Shown here: piece after piece, positions 7,634 to 15,567 of the stretch | Position numbering within the stretch: the first letter of the stretch is position 1 | Layout: every line of letters begins with the position of its first letter | Origin: VRUE01 sp035318745 | GTDB lineage: Bacteria; Actinomycetota; Thermoleophilia; Solirubrobacterales; 70-9 | Direction: 5' to 3' | NCBI GenBank assembly: GCA_035318745.1 | Contig: DATHEA010000024.1 | Location: forward strand, 117,129-181,128 | Length of the DNA stretch: 64,000 bases | The notes under the pieces: model-generated | Seen by the model: only the letters and a program-made list of their open reading frames with translations | Told to the model about the DNA's origin: nothing | Databases searched by the model: none | Position numbers and translations under genes: made by a program

Positions 7634-8398
7634 CTACTTGCGGCCCTCGACGAAGATCTCGAACTGCGAGGACTTCGGCTTGCGTGCTTTGCCGCTGCCG
7701 GCGAAGGTGTTGGCCAGGCGCATGCCGACCGACTCGTAGATCTCAGTCAGCTCCTCGACGGTGTAGAGGCGCTGGCGAAAGGGGATCTCCTCGTATCTCT
7801 CGAAGACCTCGCCGATGCGGATCGGCACGGTTGAGCCTTCGATGTAGCGGTTCTCGGCGTTCCAGTGGTGGTCGCTGAGTTCGAGCGTCGACTCACCGAC
7901 GATCCAGGATTTCAGCGGCAGGTTCTTTTCGGCGTGGAGCACGTTCGGCAGCTGCATCAGGTGCCCGCCGCCCTCGCGCAGAGCGTGTGAGATGACCTCA
8001 AAGGTGCGGAAGTTCTCCTCGTCGGTCTCGAAGTAGCCGACAGCGCCGTCGTTGAGGCTTAGCACCAGGTCGAATTCGTCGCGCATTTCGAGCTCGCGCA
8101 GGTCGGCTTGCATGAAGGTCACCTCGAGCGCCTGGGCCTCGGCCTCCTGCTCGGCCATCTCGAGCAGATCGGCTGAGATGTCGACGCCGACCACCTCGAA
8201 GCCGCGCCGCCGTAGCTCCAGCGAGTGGCGGCCGATGCCGCAGGCGAGGTCGAGCACCCGCTCGCCGCCCTCTGGCCGCAGCATCATGATCGCCCGGTCG
8301 ACTTCGGCCTCCGTTCGATCCGCCCATGGCATCGCCGCCGTGATCGGCGGGAATCCCGAGCGGTACCAATCGGGCGGGACTTCGACTGCGCTTCCCAT
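7634..8398 (-). CDS. Class I SAM-dependent methyltransferase
   Basis: 254 residues. Motif I is VLDLACGIGRHSLELRRRG, followed by the acidic VVGVDIS, then DLRELEMRDEFDLVLSLNDG, giving a complete Rossmann-type SAM site of the Methyltransf_25 kind. The substrate is unknown. ATG 8398 is chosen because a TAGAGT box on the minus strand lies 9 nt upstream, giving a near-leaderless transcript; a TTG at 8401 would add one residue. It is divergent from the polysaccharide operon and 43 bp ahead of pilT. Confidence 0.86.
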   Translation of the reverse strand: MGSAVEVPPDWYRSGFPPITAAMPWADRTEAEVDRAIMMLRPEGGERVLDLACGIGRHSLELRRRGFEVVGVDISADLLEMAEQEAEAQALEVTFMQADLRELEMRDEFDLVLSLNDGAVGYFETDEENFRTFEVISHALREGGGHLMQLPNVLHAEKNLPLKSWIVGESTLELSDHHWNAENRYIEGSTVPIRIGEVFERYEEIPFRQRLYTVEELTEIYESVGMRLANTFAGSGKARKPKSSQFEIFVEGRK

Positions 8399-8452
8399 CA
8401 ATCAGAAACTCTATAGCAAGTTTGTCCGAGCCCGCGAAACCGTTGACGTTTC

Positions 8453-8482
8453 TTGACATTTACGCGCGCGGACGCGTACTCT
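8453..8482 (+). promoter_or_regulatory. Promoter of the polysaccharide operon
   Basis: A perfect -35 TTGACA (8453-8458) and TACTCT (8477-8482) are separated by 18 nt. The TSS would fall near 8489, leaving a short leader with GGGAGGAGG before the TTG start at 8507. The in-frame TTG at 8453 is part of the promoter, not the start. Confidence 0.65.
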
Positions 8483-8506
8483 CCGAGCGGTGGGGAGGAG
8501 GCGGCA

Positions 8507-9265
8507 TTGAGGCGGCGCCGAGCGCCGGGTCGAGCGCGGATACCGCTTGCGCGAAGGCTTTTCGACCTCGCCGCCCTGGCTCTGCTCGTTCCCCTGCTGG
8601 CCCTGCCCTTCCTGATCGTCGCCGTCGCCGTCTTCCTCGATTCCCCCGGCTCGGTCTTCTTTCGGGCGAGGCGGAGGGGGTACCGCGGTAGCCACTTCGA
8701 GATGATCAAGTTCCGCACTATGAGGGTCGACAACGCCGGCCACTCCGTGGCCGGCGCCAACGACAGCCGGATCACGCCGGTCGGCGGCTTCCTGCGGGCG
8801 ACGCGGCTCGACGAGCTGCCGCAGCTCTGGAACGTGCTGCGTGGCGATATGACCTTGGTCGGGCCCCGCCCCGAGCTGGAGGAGTTCGTCACACTCCACG
8901 CCGCCGAATACACCGAGATCCTCGCTGTCCCGCCAGGCATCACCGGTCCGACCCAGTTGCGTTATGCCGGCTTGGAGCCGCACCTGCTCAGTCTCCACGC
9001 TGATCCCGAGCGGTTCTACCGCGAGCAGCTGCTCCCCGACAAGGTCAGGCTCGACCTTGAGTACGCTCGCTCGCGCTCCTTTACCGGTGACCTGGGTGTC
9101 CTCGGCCGGACTCTGGCCCTGCCCATACTGCTGCAATTTCGGCGACCGGAAGACGAGGGGGACGGTGCCCGGCGGCGCTTCGGCTGGGCCCCGGTCCTTG
9201 CCGGCACGATGGCGATTGGCGTGTTGCCCTTGCTCTTTCTCCTGACGCTGGGATCGCCGCGCTAG
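8507..9265 (+). CDS. Initiating sugar-phosphate transferase (WcaJ/WbaP-type)
   Basis: A 252-residue monotopic bacterial sugar transferase. One N-terminal hydrophobic segment (LFDLAALALLVPLLALPF) precedes the catalytic core: GSVFFRARRRGYRG, KFRTMRVD, TRLDELPQLWNVLRGDMTLVGPRPE, all family hallmarks. It would transfer a hexose-1-phosphate (or N-acetyl derivative) from a UDP-sugar to undecaprenyl phosphate, the first membrane step. Start TTG 8507 is supported by a strong ribosome binding site. A second hydrophobic helix at the C-terminus (MAIGVLPLLFLLTLG) is unusual. First gene of an operon with the Wbp-like genes. Confidence 0.9.
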   Translation: MRRRRAPGRARIPLARRLFDLAALALLVPLLALPFLIVAVAVFLDSPGSVFFRARRRGYRGSHFEMIKFRTMRVDNAGHSVAGANDSRITPVGGFLRATRLDELPQLWNVLRGDMTLVGPRPELEEFVTLHAAEYTEILAVPPGITGPTQLRYAGLEPHLLSLHADPERFYREQLLPDKVRLDLEYARSRSFTGDLGVLGRTLALPILLQFRRPEDEGDGARRRFGWAPVLAGTMAIGVLPLLFLLTLGSPR

Positions 9266-9279
9266 CGCGGAGGAACGGC

Positions 9280-10296
9280 GTGCTTCGCGTCGGAATCGCA
9301 GGGCTCGGCTACTGGGGCTCTAACATCGCGCGCAATCTGGACGCCCTGCCTGATTGCGAGCTGGCCTGGTGCTGCGACACCGACGCCGGGCGGCGCGAGC
9401 GGATGCAGGCCGCATTCCCGCGGACGCGCTTCACCGCCGACCTCGGTGAGATGCTCGCCGACGAGAGCGTCGCCGCGGTCGCCGTGGCGACCCCGGTGCC
9501 TACGCATACGGCGCTGGCCGAGCTGACGCTTGCCTCGGGCCGCCACTGCTTCGTCGAGAAGCCGCTGGCCTGCGATGTGGCCTCCGCCGAGCGCCTGGTT
9601 GAGTTCGCCGCCGAGCGGGAAAAGGTGCTGATGGTCGGCCACCTGCTCGCCTACCACCCGGCGCTTGTCGCCCTCAAAGAGCTGTGCGAGTGTGGCGAGC
9701 TGGGCGAGATCCGCTACGTCTACTCGCAGCGCCTCAACCTGGGCCGCCTGCGCGCCGACGAGAATGCGCTCTGGAGCCTCGGTGCCCACGACGTCTCCGC
9801 GATCCTGGCGCTGACCGGTGAGCTGCCGGCGCAGGTCAGCGCCCGTGGCCAGAGCTACGTGCGCGACGGGGTGGAGGACGTCGTCTTCGCCCACCTCAGC
9901 TTTGCCGGCGGCCTCGCCGCGCATATCCACGTCTCCTGGCTCGATCCGCGCAAGGAGCGCCGGCTCACGGTCGTCGGCTCGCGGCGGATGGCAACCTTCG
10001 ACGACATGGAGCCGGAGCGCACGCTGACCGTCTATGACAAGGGGTTCGATCCCGACGCGGCAGCGGAGGGGGACTACGTCGCCCGCTCGGGCGAGCAGCG
10101 CAGCCCGGCGATCTCCCGCCGCGAGCCACTGCGGATCGAGCTCGAGCACTTCCTCGAGTGCCTGCGTGGCGGTGTCGCACCGCGCAGCGGCGGGCTCGAG
10201 GGCCTACGCGTCGTGCAGGTGCTGGAGGCACTGCAGGAGTCGCTCGACGCGGGCGGAGAAGCGGTCGCGCTCATTCCTCGTGGGGCGCCCGCGTGA
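9280..10296 (+). CDS. Gfo/Idh/MocA oxidoreductase, WbpB/WlbA-like
   Basis: 338 residues. The N-terminal Rossmann motif GIAGLGYWGSNIARNL and the EKPLACDVASAERL motif near residue 92 (with the catalytic Lys) mark the family; the C-terminal domain follows the Gfo/Idh fold. In WbpB/WlbA such an enzyme oxidises C3 of UDP-GlcNAcA. GTG start at 9280 has GGAGGAA upstream. The next three genes are acetyltransferase, aminotransferase and 2-epimerase, exactly the WbpD/E/I set, which supports this assignment more than the sequence alone. Confidence 0.88.
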   Translation: MLRVGIAGLGYWGSNIARNLDALPDCELAWCCDTDAGRRERMQAAFPRTRFTADLGEMLADESVAAVAVATPVPTHTALAELTLASGRHCFVEKPLACDVASAERLVEFAAEREKVLMVGHLLAYHPALVALKELCECGELGEIRYVYSQRLNLGRLRADENALWSLGAHDVSAILALTGELPAQVSARGQSYVRDGVEDVVFAHLSFAGGLAAHIHVSWLDPRKERRLTVVGSRRMATFDDMEPERTLTVYDKGFDPDAAAEGDYVARSGEQRSPAISRREPLRIELEHFLECLRGGVAPRSGGLEGLRVVQVLEALQESLDAGGEAVALIPRGAPA

Positions 10297-10304
10297 GGGA
10301 GGCA

Positions 10305-10859
10305 ATGCCTCGTCCCAGCGAGCTGGCGCCGGGACTGCTGTTGGGGGAGGGGGTGCGGATCGGCGACGGGGTGCGGATCGGCGGGCACGTGGTGATCCAC
10401 AGCGCGGTGGAGATCGGCGACGGGGCGCGGATCGGCGACCATGCTCAGATCCGCGAGCGCGCCCGGATCGGCTCCGGCGCGACCATCGGCAGCTTCGTCT
10501 CGGTCGATCCTGACGTCCAGGTGGGCGCTCGGGCCAGCGTGCAGACTCGCTGCTACCTCGCCTGGGGTTCGACAGTCGAGGACGACGTCTTCCTTGGCCC
10601 CGGCGTCACCTTGGCCAACGACAACACGATGGGCCGCCACGCCCCCGGCGAGCGGCTGGTTGGACCGACCCTGCGACGTGCCTGTCGGATTGGCGCCGGG
10701 GCCGTGATCTGCCCGGAGGTCGAGATCGGCGAAGAGGCCTTTGTCGCGGCCGGGGCCGTCGTCGTGGCGGACGTGGGTGCGCGCACGGTCGTCATGGGGG
10801 TGCCGGCGCGTGAGGTGCGCAGGATGCCCGATGAGGACCTGCTGGAGCATTGGCGGTGA
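10305..10859 (+). CDS. Left-handed beta-helix acyltransferase, WbpD/WlbB-like
   Basis: 184 residues made almost wholly of hexapeptide repeats (VRIGDG, VEIGDG, ARIGSG), encoded by visible GGATCGGCGACGG-type direct repeats. FLGPGVTLANDN and GAVICPEVEIGEEAFVAAGA match WlbB/WbpD UDP-2-acetamido-3-amino-2,3-dideoxyglucuronate N-acetyltransferases, which acetylate the 3-amino group from acetyl-CoA. ATG 10305 has GAGGGAGG upstream; the open frame continues further 5' but overlaps the previous gene. Its stop overlaps the next gene's GTGA. Confidence 0.85.
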   Translation: MPRPSELAPGLLLGEGVRIGDGVRIGGHVVIHSAVEIGDGARIGDHAQIRERARIGSGATIGSFVSVDPDVQVGARASVQTRCYLAWGSTVEDDVFLGPGVTLANDNTMGRHAPGERLVGPTLRRACRIGAGAVICPEVEIGEEAFVAAGAVVVADVGARTVVMGVPAREVRRMPDEDLLEHWR

Positions 10860-11986
10860 GCGCTTCCAGCCGGGCGGTGGCCTCGACGGTGCCGTTGTTC
10901 GCCACCCGGGCCGCCCTGGCGCCGCTGCTGGATGAGGTCGCGGCGCGCCAGCGCGCCGTGCTCGAGTCGGGGCGCTACGTGCTCGGCCCGGAGGTCGAGG
11001 CCTTCGAGCGCGAGTTTGCCGAGTACGTCGGGGTGCGGCACTGCGTCGGCGTCGCCAACGGCACCGACGCCCTGACGATTGCGCTGCGGGCGATCGGGGT
11101 CGGTCCCGGCGACGACGTCGTCGTCCCGGCCCTCACCTTCTACGCGACCGCCGAGGCCGTCGTCAACGCCGGCGCCCGGCCGGTCTTCTGCGACGTTGAC
11201 CCGCGCAGCTTCGTGATGACCGCTGCAACTGCGGCGCCGGCGATTGGCAAGCGCACCGCAGCGCTGCTCCCCGTCCACCTCTTCGGCAACCCGGCGCCGA
11301 TCGACGAGCTGCGCGAGCTGGCCGAGACGCACGGACTGCGCTTGCTTGAGGACGCGGCACAAGCGGCGGGTGCGACGTTGCGGGGTCGCCGCGCCGGCTC
11401 GCTGGGCGACGCCGCCGCCTTCAGCTTCTTCCCCTCGAAGAACCTCGGCGGCTTCGGAGACGGTGGCGCGATTCTCAGCGATGACGACGAGGTCGCGGCA
11501 ATTGCCCGCCGGCTGCGTGCCCACGGCTCCGAGGACAAGCGGATTCATACCGAGGTCGGCTACAACTCGCGTCTCGACGAGCTACAGGCGGCGGGGTTGC
11601 GGGTCCTGCTGCCCCGGCTCGAGGAATGGACGACGGCCCGGCGCCAGGCCGCGCGGGCCTATGCGGGCGCCGGCCTCGGCGATCTGCTCGAGCTGCCGCG
11701 CGAGACCGAGGGGGCGGAGTCCTGCCACCATCTCTACGTCGTGCTCAGCGAGGAACGCGGGCGGCTTGCCAGAGGCTTGGTCGAGGCGCGGGTGGAGTGT
11801 CGCGCCTACTACATGACGCCGCTTCACCGTCAGCCGGCACTGCGCGGGTATGCGCCCAAGCACGAGCTTGCGGGCGCCGACCGGGTCGCGGCGACTTCGC
11901 TGGCGCTGCCGATGGGACCGGCTTTGGAGGACGAACAGGTCGCCGCCGTGGTTGCGGCTGCCCGCGCGGCGCTGGAGCCGGCCTGA
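10856..11986 (+). CDS. DegT/DnrJ/EryC1 sugar aminotransferase, WbpE/WlbC-like
   Basis: 376 residues, PLP-dependent fold I. The Schiff-base lysine is in FFPSKNLGGFGDGG (about K195); GVANGTDAL binds the cofactor phosphate and LLEDAAQAAGA holds the PLP-contacting Asp. In the WbpE role it aminates the 3-keto sugar using glutamate. GTG 10856 is chosen because it overlaps the preceding stop by 4 bp (translational coupling); a TTG two codons earlier is possible. Confidence 0.9.
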   Translation: MSASSRAVASTVPLFATRAALAPLLDEVAARQRAVLESGRYVLGPEVEAFEREFAEYVGVRHCVGVANGTDALTIALRAIGVGPGDDVVVPALTFYATAEAVVNAGARPVFCDVDPRSFVMTAATAAPAIGKRTAALLPVHLFGNPAPIDELRELAETHGLRLLEDAAQAAGATLRGRRAGSLGDAAAFSFFPSKNLGGFGDGGAILSDDDEVAAIARRLRAHGSEDKRIHTEVGYNSRLDELQAAGLRVLLPRLEEWTTARRQAARAYAGAGLGDLLELPRETEGAESCHHLYVVLSEERGRLARGLVEARVECRAYYMTPLHRQPALRGYAPKHELAGADRVAATSLALPMGPALEDEQVAAVVAAARAALEPA

Positions 11987-11996
11987 GAGCCTCGCG

Positions 11997-13091
11997 ATGA
12001 AGGTCCTCACCGTGGTCGGCAACCGGCCGCAGTTCGTCAAGGCGGCTGCGGTCTCGAGTCACCTCCGGGCGCAAGCCGCTGAGGTCCTCGTCCACACCGG
12101 TCAGCACTATGACCGTGAGCTTTCGGCGGTCTTTTTCGAGCAGCTCAGCCTGCCGCCGCCGGAGCTCGAGCTCGGGGTGGGCTCGGGCACGCACGCCGAG
12201 CAGACGGGGGAGACGATGGTGCGGCTCGAGCCGGTGGTCGAAGCGGAGCGACCGGACGCGATGCTCGTCTACGGTGACACCAACGCCACCCTCGCCGCCG
12301 CACTGGTCGGCGCCAAGCTGCTCGTCCCCCTCGTTCACGTCGAGGCGGGAATGCGCTCCTTCGATCGTGGCATGCCGGAGGAGGTCAACCGCCTCGCCGC
12401 CGATCGCCTCGCCGGCCTGCTGCTCTGCTCGACCGAGGGTGCGGTCGCGAACCTCGGCCGCGAGGGCCTCGGCGGGGGGGCGCGGCTGGTCGGCGACGTC
12501 ATGGCCGACGTCGCCCTCCGCTTCGGCCCGATCGCCGATCGCCGCTCGCGCGCACTGGAGCGCTTCGGCATGCAGCGCGGTGGTTATCTGCTCGTCACCG
12601 CCCACCGGGCCGCCAACGTCGACGAGCCGACGGCCTTGGCGCGGCTGGTCGAGCTGTTGAGCGCCGCGGCGGCGTACTTCGGCCCGCTGATCTTTCCCCT
12701 CCATCCCCGCACCCGCGCCCGGCTGACCGCCGCCGGTCTCCTGGACGCGCTCGAGCGAACGCCGGGAATCGAAATCTGCGAGCCGCTCGGCTACCTCGAC
12801 TTCTCCTGCCTTGTGCGCGGCGCCCGCGCTGTGCTGACCGATTCCGGTGGCCTGCAGAAGGAGGCCTATCTCGCCGGGGTGCCCTGCGTGACCCTGCGTG
12901 AGGAGACCGAGTGGGTGGAGACGGTCGCGAGCGGCTGGAACCGTTTGGTCGGATTGGACCCCGAGCGGGCACTGTCGGCGCTCGCCGAGCTGACCGAACG
13001 TCAGCGTGACTCGCAGCCCGATCCGTTGCTCTACGGCGACGGCAACGCCGGCGCCCGCTGCGTCGACGAGCTCCTCGCCTGGCTCAGTTAG
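11997..13091 (+). CDS. wecB: UDP-N-acetylglucosamine 2-epimerase family, WbpI/WlbD-like
   Basis: 364 residues. The start VVGNRPQFVKAAAVS and the motif HVEAGMRSFDRGMPEEVNR, followed by LTDSGGLQKEA and REETEWVET, define the non-hydrolysing 2-epimerase family. The RPQF variant near the start is the form seen in WbpI/WlbD, which epimerise UDP-GlcNAc3NAcA to UDP-ManNAc3NAcA, rather than the RPE form common in WecB. It completes the Wbp set; only a UDP-GlcNAc 6-dehydrogenase (WbpA) is missing here. The 3' end overlaps the convergent gene by 8 bp. Confidence 0.9.
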   Translation: MKVLTVVGNRPQFVKAAAVSSHLRAQAAEVLVHTGQHYDRELSAVFFEQLSLPPPELELGVGSGTHAEQTGETMVRLEPVVEAERPDAMLVYGDTNATLAAALVGAKLLVPLVHVEAGMRSFDRGMPEEVNRLAADRLAGLLLCSTEGAVANLGREGLGGGARLVGDVMADVALRFGPIADRRSRALERFGMQRGGYLLVTAHRAANVDEPTALARLVELLSAAAAYFGPLIFPLHPRTRARLTAAGLLDALERTPGIEICEPLGYLDFSCLVRGARAVLTDSGGLQKEAYLAGVPCVTLREETEWVETVASGWNRLVGLDPERALSALAELTERQRDSQPDPLLYGDGNAGARCVDELLAWLS

Positions 13092-13635
13092 ACGTGAAGC
13101 GGCGCGAGAGGATGCCTACGGCGACAGCGAGGAGTGCGATCGCGCCGAGCAGGAGGATGCTGGCGGGAATCGAGGTGTTGCCGGTGTCTGCCGTCTCGGC
13201 GGCAATGATCCCACCTGCGATCGCCGCACTGCCGGCGCCCCCGGCTGCACCGCCCGCGCTTTGGCCGCGGTCCCCGGCAGCACCTGCGACGTTCGCCGGG
13301 CTGCCGCCCTTGGCCCCGGCGGGCGCCACGCCGGGGACCCGCGAGGACGACCCGAAGTTGTTCTCGCTGCGGTAGAGGGAGCCGGATTCGGCCGCTTCCC
13401 CGGCGCCTGCGGCGCTGCTGCCAGTGTTGCCCCCAGCTTCGGCCCCGGTGCCGCCGCTGCCCTTGGGGGCTGCGTCGGAGCGCCCCTGTTCGAGCGGCAG
13501 CTGGTAGACCGCCCCGGCCGGGCTACCGCTGGGAGGGTCGCCAGGCGCCGAATATGCTGTGAGTGGATGCAGGGACGCGGCGAGCAGCAGGGAACCCAGC
13601 AGGTACGCGGCTTTGAATCGGCGCCTCCGAGCCAT
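13084..13635 (-). CDS. Secreted Gly/Ala/Ser-rich protein with C-terminal membrane anchor
   Basis: 183 residues. MARRRRFKAAYLLGSLLLAASLHPLTAYSA is a signal peptide; the middle is low-complexity Gly/Ala/Ser; the end is TADTG, then one membrane segment (ILLLGAIALLAVAVGIL) and SRRF. A TG motif, hydrophobic helix and Arg tail recall a cell-wall sorting signal, though the LPxTG motif is not exact. ATG 13635 is preferred over GTG 13653. It is encoded opposite the operon and its 5' end overlaps the start of the polymerase/ligase gene. No known function. Confidence 0.6.
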   Translation of the reverse strand: MARRRRFKAAYLLGSLLLAASLHPLTAYSAPGDPPSGSPAGAVYQLPLEQGRSDAAPKGSGGTGAEAGGNTGSSAAGAGEAAESGSLYRSENNFGSSSRVPGVAPAGAKGGSPANVAGAAGDRGQSAGGAAGGAGSAAIAGGIIAAETADTGNTSIPASILLLGAIALLAVAVGILSRRFTSN

Positions 13636-15567
13636 TCCGTCAAGGATAGTCACGATGCGCCGGATGACGGGGCAGCAGCCGAAGCGATCAGGGCTGCGCC
13701 CCTTCTCCTTGCCGGCGTACTCACTCTGGTCGCGTTGTGGTGGGACGGCGCCTTCGATCTGCGTTACTGGGCGCCGCTGACGCTGCTCTGCCTTGCGCTC
13801 TTGTTCGTGCTGACGCTCGCCGGAACGCTCTCACTGCCGGGGCATGGAGCGCTCGCCGTGGCCTTGGCAGCGATCTGGGCCTTCGCTGCTTACATGATGC
13901 TCTCCGCTGCTTGGTCGGAGAGCGCCGGTGTGGCCTGGGAAGGAGCCGCGCGGGCGATCTTCTACGCGGCCATCTTCACCCTTGCCGTCGCCACGCCCGC
14001 TGGTCCACGCGGGCGCGCATGGGTTGGTGCGGGGCTGGTCCTCGGCGTCGTCGCGACCGGCTCGATCAGCGAGGTCCGGCTGCTCGCGGGCGACACCGGC
14101 GCCTTCCTCGCCGGCCGCCTCAACGACCCGATCGGCTACCGCAACGGCACGGCCGCGCTCTTCTCCTTCGCCGCCTGGCCCCTGGTCGGCTTCGCCGCCA
14201 GGCGCGGCTACGCCTCGGGATTCAGGGCGGCTGCGTTTGCCGCCACGGTGCTGCTGGTCGGACTGGCCTTCCTCACCCAGTCGCGAGGGATGCTGCTCGG
14301 GCTCGCCTGCGGCGGCATCGTCTCGCTCGCGATCGGGCCCGACCGTCTGCGGCGCTCCTGGCTGGCTCTCGCTGTCGTCGCAGTCATCGCGCTTGGCTCG
14401 GGTGCCCTGTTGGCGCCCTATCACGGCTCCGCCTCCGGCACTGGTGCGGCCGCTGCCGCCGACATCCGCCACGCCGGCGCGGCGCTGGCGCTTCTCTGCG
14501 CCGGCTCCTTCCTCGCCGCTCTCTTCACCTTCGTCTTCGACAACGGGCTGCGCTCGCCCGAGCCGGCACGCGGCGTGCGTGTCGTCGCCGCGGGGAGCCT
14601 GATTGTGCTGGTCTCGGCACTCGCCGTCGGCGCCCTCGCCAGGGCCGGCAACCCGGTCGGCTACGCGGAAGGAAAGTGGGACGAATTCACCCAGGTCGAA
14701 GCGAGCACCACCGCCGGCACCAGGTACGGCAGCGTGGGCGGGCCGCGCTACGACATCTGGCGGGTTGCCCTCGACCAGTTCGGCGAAGCTCCGCTCGCCG
14801 GCGCCGGCGAGGGCAGCTTCCGTTTCGCCTACTACCGGGAGCGCCGCACCGACCGCAACCTCGCCGACGCCCACAGCCTGCCGCTGCAACTGTTGGCGGA
14901 GACCGGATTGATCGGTGCGGGCCTGTTCGGCTTGTGGCTGGCTGCCCTTGCGTTCGCGATCGCCGGCCGGTCTCGCCTCGCCGCACCCCGCGAGCGCGCC
15001 GCGATCGCCGGGCTGGCCGCGGCGGGAACTGTCGTGATCGCCCAGTCCGGCGTCGACTGGTTGTGGTTGATCCCCGCTCTCTTCGGGCTCGCAGTGCTGG
15101 CGCTCGGATTGGCGGCCCGCGGTGAGGACGACGACGAGGGGCCGTTGCCACGGAGCGTGGCTTCCCGGGCGGCGGTCGGCTTGGTGCTCGCCGCCGCGAT
15201 CCTCAGCGTCGGAACGCTCTTCCTCTCCGGCATCTACGTGCGCAAGGCGCGCCAGCAGGCCCTCTCCTCCCCGCGGGCGTCACTGGCCGCCGCGCGCACG
15301 GCGGCGAGCCTCGATCCGGTCTCGGTGACGCCGCTCTACCTGCAGGCGGCGGCGCTCGAGAGCGAGGGGAATCGCGACGCTGCCCGCGGCGAGTTGCTCG
15401 ACGCGCTCGACCTCGAGCAGGACAACTTCGTAACCCTCGGGTTGTTGGCCGATCTGGAAGTTCGAGCCGGTAACGAAGCCGTCGCCCGCCGCTACTATCG
15501 TCGCGCCCTGGCCCTCAATCCACTCGATACAGGACTACAGAAGCTGAGTCGGGGAGAAGACTCATGA
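13567..15567 (+). CDS. O-antigen ligase/polymerase (Wzy_C family) with TPR tail
   Basis: A polytopic membrane protein of about 666 residues with at least ten hydrophobic helices. The large periplasmic loop ends in GAGEGSFRFAYYRERR and ADAHSLPLQLLAETGLIG, the Wzy/WaaL signature. The last ~100 residues are TPR-like (ASLAAARTAASLDPVS, ARRYYRRALALNPLD). It would join repeat units or ligate the polymer. No ATG, GTG or TTG lies between 13567 and the first helix, so ATG 13567 is the best start even though it overlaps the divergent gene by about 70 bp. ATGA coupling links it to the glycosidase gene. Confidence 0.85.
   Translation: MQGRGEQQGTQQVRGFESAPPSHSVKDSHDAPDDGAAAEAIRAAPLLLAGVLTLVALWWDGAFDLRYWAPLTLLCLALLFVLTLAGTLSLPGHGALAVALAAIWAFAAYMMLSAAWSESAGVAWEGAARAIFYAAIFTLAVATPAGPRGRAWVGAGLVLGVVATGSISEVRLLAGDTGAFLAGRLNDPIGYRNGTAALFSFAAWPLVGFAARRGYASGFRAAAFAATVLLVGLAFLTQSRGMLLGLACGGIVSLAIGPDRLRRSWLALAVVAVIALGSGALLAPYHGSASGTGAAAAADIRHAGAALALLCAGSFLAALFTFVFDNGLRSPEPARGVRVVAAGSLIVLVSALAVGALARAGNPVGYAEGKWDEFTQVEASTTAGTRYGSVGGPRYDIWRVALDQFGEAPLAGAGEGSFRFAYYRERRTDRNLADAHSLPLQLLAETGLIGAGLFGLWLAALAFAIAGRSRLAAPRERAAIAGLAAAGTVVIAQSGVDWLWLIPALFGLAVLALGLAARGEDDDEGPLPRSVASRAAVGLVLAAAILSVGTLFLSGIYVRKARQQALSSPRASLAAARTAASLDPVSVTPLYLQAAALESEGNRDAARGELLDALDLEQDNFVTLGLLADLEVRAGNEAVARRYYRRALALNPLDTGLQKLSRGEDS

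Noticed and set aside
10340..10450. GC-rich direct repeats (GGATCGGCGACGGGG)
   Set aside because: Explained by the hexapeptide repeats of the acyltransferase; not a separate repeat element or CRISPR.
13006..13566. N-terminal extension of the polymerase/ligase frame
   Set aside because: It would lie wholly within the epimerase end and the antisense secreted-protein gene and encodes low-complexity sequence.
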